Positions 5,996 to 8,397 of a stretch of 8,397 bases of DNA are shown here, one piece after another; the first letter of the stretch is position 1, and every line of letters begins with the position of its first letter. Source of the DNA: Symbiobacteriaceae bacterium. GTDB lineage: Bacteria > Bacillota_E > Symbiobacteriia > Symbiobacteriales > Symbiobacteriaceae. The notes beneath the pieces were generated by a model that had not been told where the DNA came from, made no database searches, and saw only the letters and a program-made list of their open reading frames with translations. The stretch lies in NCBI GenBank assembly GCA_027356675.1, contig DAHVXO010000365.1:1-8397 (forward strand), given 5' to 3'. The position numbers were made by a program, and so were the translations under genes.

Positions 5996-6588
5996 TCAAT
6001 CGCTTCCAATGCCGCCACCAGCTTCGCCATCGAATCCTGATCCGGCATGAGCAGGAAGTGGCCAGATACATCTTCATTGAATGTTGTCTCTATCATAAGT
6101 ACCTCGTCTCCGCTCAGGTACAGCTCCGTCACCACGGATTGGAGAATCGCCCCGGCCATGTCCGTGACGACCACTGGGGTGGTTGGGATAATCCGCAGAC
6201 CGGTGCGGTCGGAGAGCGCATTGAGGAAGGACGTGCCGCAGACATTGCCGGTTTCGGCCAACGCAGAGACGCTGATGTCATCCAGGACGGTTGTGGTCCC
6301 GGGCGGTTGCTCAAGCAACATGTCCACCACCTGCAGCCCACCAATCTGGTCAAAGAGTAGCATGAGGTGGCCGGAGAGATCCCCGCCAATGCCGAGGTAG
6401 ACCGCGACTACCACGGACGCGGGGCCATCAGCGATGGAGGGCACCGCGATGAGCGGCACGAACTGGAGCCGTGGATCGCGCAGGTGCATGCCGCCGGTGG
6501 TCATGGCAGAGAGCGCCCGCGAACTGTCGGCGAGGCCCTGCTCCACAATCGCGTAAAGTACTTTATATTCGTCTGGCTGGAGAATCAT
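5992..6588 (-). CDS. cheC: Chemotaxis protein CheC (CheY-P phosphatase, CheD partner)
   Basis: CheC dephosphorylates CheY-P and binds CheD; in Bacillus this forms an adaptation loop. The product is 198 aa, close to B. subtilis CheC. The second active-site helix is intact: LAETGNVCGTSFLNAL (110-125) with Glu112 and Asn115 of the ExxN motif. The first repeat is degenerate: the N-terminal helix reads VEQGLADSSRAL (15-26), with Glu16 but Leu19 where Asn is expected, and it is shorter than the EIGNIGAGNAATAL type. DMAGAIL (143-149) keeps the Asp which, by position, corresponds to the B. subtilis residue important for CheD binding, and HFLLMPD (177-183) is typical of the C-terminus. The ATG at 6588 has AGGAAGGA directly upstream; cheA ends 18 nt earlier. 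FliY is an alternative relative, but no switch (SPOA) domain is present. Confidence 0.92.
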   Translation of the reverse strand: MILQPDEYKVLYAIVEQGLADSSRALSAMTTGGMHLRDPRLQFVPLIAVPSIADGPASVVVAVYLGIGGDLSGHLMLLFDQIGGLQVVDMLLEQPPGTTTVLDDISVSALAETGNVCGTSFLNALSDRTGLRIIPTTPVVVTDMAGAILQSVVTELYLSGDEVLMIETTFNEDVSGHFLLMPDQDSMAKLVAALEAIE

Positions 6589-6606
6589 TCCTTCCTGGTC
6601 TCCCTC

Positions 6607-8397
6607 CTAGCTGTTGAACGCCTCGGCGCGGTTCAATTCAGCCTGGACCGTATTGATCAGGCTCGAAATATCCAGGATGATCGCCACGTCCCCATCGCCC
6701 ATGATGGTCGCACCCGAGACACCCGGAACGTCACCGATGAACTTACCGAGGGGCTTGATCACAACCTCGCTCTCGCCGATCAGGTTGTCGACCACCAGCC
6801 CGATCTGCCTGCCCGTAACGGAGACGATCACCACGAAGATCTCCTCTGGCTCGGCGTAGCCCTCGGGCCGCTCCATCTGGAAGGCGTCCAACAGGCGCAC
6901 CAGAGGGATGACCTCGCCACGCTTGACGATGACCGAACGCTGGCGAATCGTCTGGATCTGGGTGAGTGGCAAGCGGTCGGTCTCGACCACGGACCCCAAC
7001 GGGATGCAATAGGTCGTACCCATGACCTCCACCTGCAGTGACCGGATGATCGCGAGGGTAAGCGGGAGCTTGACCCGGAATTCAGTGCCCTTGCCGACTT
7101 CGGACTTGATCTCCACAGAGCCGTTCAGCTTTTCGATGTTCTTGTGCACCACATCGAGGCCGACGCCACGCCCGGAGATGTCGCTGACCCGCTCTGCGGT
7201 GGAGAACCCAGGCGCCCAGATCAGGTTGATGACCTCCAGGTCCGTCATCCGGCGGGCGACCTCTGCCGTCATGAGTCCCTTGCGCACGGCGCTCGCTCGC
7301 ACCAGGGCTGGGTTGACGCCACGCCCATCGTCGCGCACCGAGATGATGATGTGGTTCTCCTCGTGGAAGGCCTCCAGGATCACGACGCCCCTGGCAGACT
7401 TGCCTGCAATGACCCGGTCTGCGGGCGGCTCCACACCATGGTCCACGGCGTTGCGGATCAGATGCATCAGGGGATCGCCGATCTCTTCAATCACTGAACG
7501 GTCGAGTTCGGTCTCCTCGCCTCGCACAACGAACTCGATCTCCTTACCAGCCTTTTGGGCGGTATCCCGCACCATGCGCGGGAACTTCTTGAACAGGTTT
7601 TCCACCGGGAGCATGCGGGCCCGCTGGATCTCGTCCTGCAGGTCGCTGGTCATGCGGCCGATGTGCGCCAACGCGCTGGACATCACCTGGATCAGGTCAT
7701 CGCCATCCAGGCGGGTCTCGACCTGGGTCAGGACCTGCATCAGCCGCGTGCGGTCGATAACCAACTCGCCAACAAGGCTCATCAGGTTATCCAGCACCTC
7801 GACATCGACACGCACGGTTCGGGTGGAGTTGCGGCCGGCTGCCCTGCTTGCAGCGACGGCGGTCGCATCGCGCTCGGTGGCCGAAGCGGTAGCGGGGTGC
7901 GCCTCGGCGAGCGCAGCCGCGGCTGCCTGGGGCTGAGAGGGGGCCGTCCCCTGGGCAGGCAGCAGGGCAAGCTCCGTCACCTGCAATTCAGGGATTCCCT
8001 CCAGGACGTCGCTAACCTGTGCCAGCGTCTGGCCAGTCACGAAGACCAGCTTCAGCTCCTCGCCCACCTTATCCTCTTCCACATCCTCTTGCGTGGGCCA
8101 GGAACGGACCAGTTCGCCCACATCCCCGATGGCCATAATCGCCTGAAATGCCCGCACAGCGGGCATGGGTGCATTTTTGTCCAGAACCAGCTGCGCCCAC
8201 ATGGCAATCAGACCCCGCCCGATCCCCTCCTGCACGCGGTTCTCCTCCATGGGGCTAAGGACCGGAAGGCCGGCGGACGGTGCGGCACGGACCTGGGCTC
8301 TGGCTAGCTGTCCAGGGCTCTGGACGGCGGCTCTGGCAACCGTGCTGCGGGCATCGTCGATCGCGGCCAGGCGAGCGAGGATGGCCTCGGTTGTCAC
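6607..8397 (-). CDS. cheA: Chemotaxis histidine kinase CheA, 5' end outside window
   Basis: CheA is the receptor-coupled kinase that phosphorylates CheY and CheB. The visible 596 residues lack the N-terminal Hpt (P1) domain with its phosphorylated His, so the gene almost certainly continues past the right edge; the GTG at 8397 is only a chance codon at the boundary. In visible numbering, about 65-145 resemble the CheY/CheB-binding P2 domain (APMPAVRAF at 76-84). An Ala/Pro-rich linker (about 147-192) leads to dimerisation helices (VDVEVLDNLMSLVGEL, 197-212) and a phosphotransfer-type HATPase domain with N box HLIRNAVDHGVE (312-323), G1 DDGRG (356-360), F box APGFST (395-400) and G2 GRGVGLDVV (409-417). 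A CheW-like P5 domain fills about 445-585. The catalytic core looks intact. It heads this stretch of the operon, 18 nt before cheC. Confidence 0.97.
   Translation of the reverse strand: MTTEAILARLAAIDDARSTVARAAVQSPGQLARAQVRAAPSAGLPVLSPMEENRVQEGIGRGLIAMWAQLVLDKNAPMPAVRAFQAIMAIGDVGELVRSWPTQEDVEEDKVGEELKLVFVTGQTLAQVSDVLEGIPELQVTELALLPAQGTAPSQPQAAAAALAEAHPATASATERDATAVAASRAAGRNSTRTVRVDVEVLDNLMSLVGELVIDRTRLMQVLTQVETRLDGDDLIQVMSSALAHIGRMTSDLQDEIQRARMLPVENLFKKFPRMVRDTAQKAGKEIEFVVRGEETELDRSVIEEIGDPLMHLIRNAVDHGVEPPADRVIAGKSARGVVILEAFHEENHIIISVRDDGRGVNPALVRASAVRKGLMTAEVARRMTDLEVINLIWAPGFSTAERVSDISGRGVGLDVVHKNIEKLNGSVEIKSEVGKGTEFRVKLPLTLAIIRSLQVEVMGTTYCIPLGSVVETDRLPLTQIQTIRQRSVIVKRGEVIPLVRLLDAFQMERPEGYAEPEEIFVVIVSVTGRQIGLVVDNLIGESEVVIKPLGKFIGDVPGVSGATIMGDGDVAIILDISSLINTVQAELNRAEAFNS

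Noticed and set aside
5341..6360. Open frame of 339 codons on the plus strand
   Set aside because: It is antisense to cheY, cheD and cheC, all well-supported genes, and its translation is Arg/Pro/Ser-rich without motifs.
7022..7936. Open frame of 304 codons on the plus strand
   Set aside because: It is antisense to the conserved cheA kinase core; Ser/Arg/Thr-rich translation with no family features.
6607..8397. CheA as a natural short form lacking the Hpt domain
   Set aside because: The open frame reaches the last base of the window, so the missing N-terminus is better explained by the window edge than by a real truncation.

Overview
The window reads as chromosomal DNA of a fairly G+C-rich (about 60% by eye), motile, endospore-forming bacterium of the Firmicutes (Bacillota) type. 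Dipicolinate synthase (dpaA/dpaB) is a hallmark of endospore formers. The chemotaxis set, with CheC, CheD and CheX, is of the Bacillus/Thermotoga kind and not the enteric kind. A high-GC lineage such as a Symbiobacterium-like organism is a reasonable guess, but the window does not settle the genus. Every gene lies on the minus strand, so transcription runs from high to low coordinates.

Right and centre (8397 to 2672) is a chemotaxis operon in the order cheA (5' end outside the window), cheC, cheD, cheY, cheB, cheR, cheX. The first six genes are tightly packed: gaps of 9 to 25 nt and a 4-nt ATGA overlap between cheC and cheD. A 97-nt gap separates cheR from cheX. CheA is the receptor-coupled histidine kinase and CheY the diffusible output regulator. 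CheR and CheB add and remove receptor methyl groups. CheD deamidates receptors and pairs with CheC. CheC and CheX dephosphorylate CheY-P. No cheW or receptor gene is present here.

A 169-nt spacer (2503-2671) holds two inverted repeats, one of them a long near-perfect stem, and a weak sigma-A-like promoter candidate. It probably separates the two operons.

Left (2502 to 1) is a diaminopimelate/dipicolinate cluster: dapB, dpaA, dpaB, and the first 36 codons of asd. Asd supplies aspartate semialdehyde to the pathway. DapB and DpaA/DpaB compete for the same intermediate, 4-hydroxy-tetrahydrodipicolinate: DapB sends it to lysine and peptidoglycan, DpaAB oxidises it to spore dipicolinic acid. The 78-nt dapB-dpaA gap carries a good match to a sigma-K-type promoter, which would allow dpaAB(-asd) to be induced in the mother cell separately from dapB.

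Nothing here looks like an unknown system. The points most worth a second look are the sigma-K-like element between dapB and dpaA, a Thr-to-Cys change in the presumed CheD active site, a degenerate first active site in CheC, and the co-occurrence of CheC, CheD and CheX in one operon. Long open frames on the plus strand are shadows of the minus-strand genes.
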